DNA of 43,992 nt from an uncultured Methanobrevibacter sp. (lineage in GTDB: Archaea > Methanobacteriota > Methanobacteria > Methanobacteriales > Methanobacteriaceae). The stretch lies in NCBI RefSeq assembly GCF_902771435.1, contig NZ_CACXXB010000019.1, positions 1 through 43,992 on the forward strand. Direction: 5' to 3'. Positions 43,940-43,992 of this stretch are shown here, one piece after another (within the stretch, counting starts at the first letter, position 1; each line of letters opens with the position of its first letter). Under the pieces are notes generated by a model. That model was not told the origin of the DNA and did no database searches. It saw only the letters and a program-made list of their open reading frames with translations. The translations under genes and the position numbers were made by a program.

Positions 43940-43992
43940 ATGAGTAATGTAGCTGAATTACCAACAAAGGATACAATAACCCTCATTATCAA
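43940..43992 (+). CDS. Start of another mobile-element gene (cut by window edge)
   Basis: ATG at 43940 behind GGAGAGAAT; the first codons read MSNVAELPTKDTITLII and run off the window. Too short to identify; position suggests continuing viral genes. Confidence 0.5.
   Translation, partial: MSNVAELPTKDTITLII

Overview
The window is AT-rich chromosomal DNA from a methanogenic archaeon of the order Methanobacteriales, most likely a Methanobrevibacter. Evidence seen: archaeal information-processing genes (aIF2-alpha, S27e, L44e, PCNA, GINS, TruD, a Get3-like ATPase), a coenzyme F430 gene (cfbD), a cobalamin/corrinoid gene (cbiE), a small subunit of archaeal phosphomevalonate dehydratase (DUF126), a large Ig-repeat secreted 'adhesin-like' protein, GGTGAT-type ribosome binding sites and TATA-box promoters. 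The species cannot be fixed from the sequence alone.

Layout. 1-2.6 kb (minus strand): replication/translation cluster pcn-gins51-rpl44e-rps27e-eif2a (the last is cut by the window edge). 2.6-9.1 kb (minus): a complete, tightly overlapping tryptophan operon trpEGDCFBA, with TGTACA-type boxes around its TATA box. 9.1-10.6 kb (minus): a small membrane protein, a CPBP-family membrane protease and a small XRE regulator. 10.8-13.0 kb (plus): purB and a polytopic membrane protein. 13.0-19.3 kb (minus): copper P-type ATPase, then truD, zinc-ribbon/TM2 protein, DUF126 and amidohydrolase. 19.28 kb: tRNA-Arg(GCG). 19.4-23.0 kb (minus): a pilin-like protein, then cfbD-hisH-AIR-synthase-like operon. 23.1-25.0 kb (plus): Cys-rich C_GCAxxG protein, an anchored small protein and an orphan 4TM protein that looks like a SMODS/SLOG-associated effector (SLATT class). 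25.0-29.5 kb (minus): two DUF2115-like paralogues, an SLC13-type permease, a TIGR04076-like protein, a SAP-domain protein and a YchF/Obg-like GTPase. 29.5-32.5 kb (plus): metallophosphoesterase plus a membrane-anchored alkaline-phosphatase-superfamily protein. 32.5-34.2 kb (minus): a zinc-macrodomain/SirTM sirtuin pair, i.e. a candidate reversible protein ADP-ribosylation module. 34.3-35.3 kb (plus): HxlR regulator and cbiE. 35.4-38.8 kb (plus): secreted Ig-repeat protein and two coupled tiny membrane proteins. 38.9-39.9 kb (minus): Get3/ArsA-like ATPase with a TTG start.

From about 39.9 kb to the right edge the character changes to a mobile element, probably an integrated virus: tyrosine integrase, a 720-base regulatory gap with 19-base iterons and tiny reading frames, and a run of small unknown genes on one strand, ending in a conserved viral-type gene with an AKTRATNRAI motif and a gene split by a frameshift. 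A 17-base leader (GAGTTGACCAAAACATG) precedes several of these start codons, and three copies of a GTAAG-N8-TTTTCATAC element (two direct, exactly 110 bases apart, one inverted) sit in front of the integrase. These mobile-element signals, the macrodomain/sirtuin pair and the orphan 4TM effector are the parts most worth following up.
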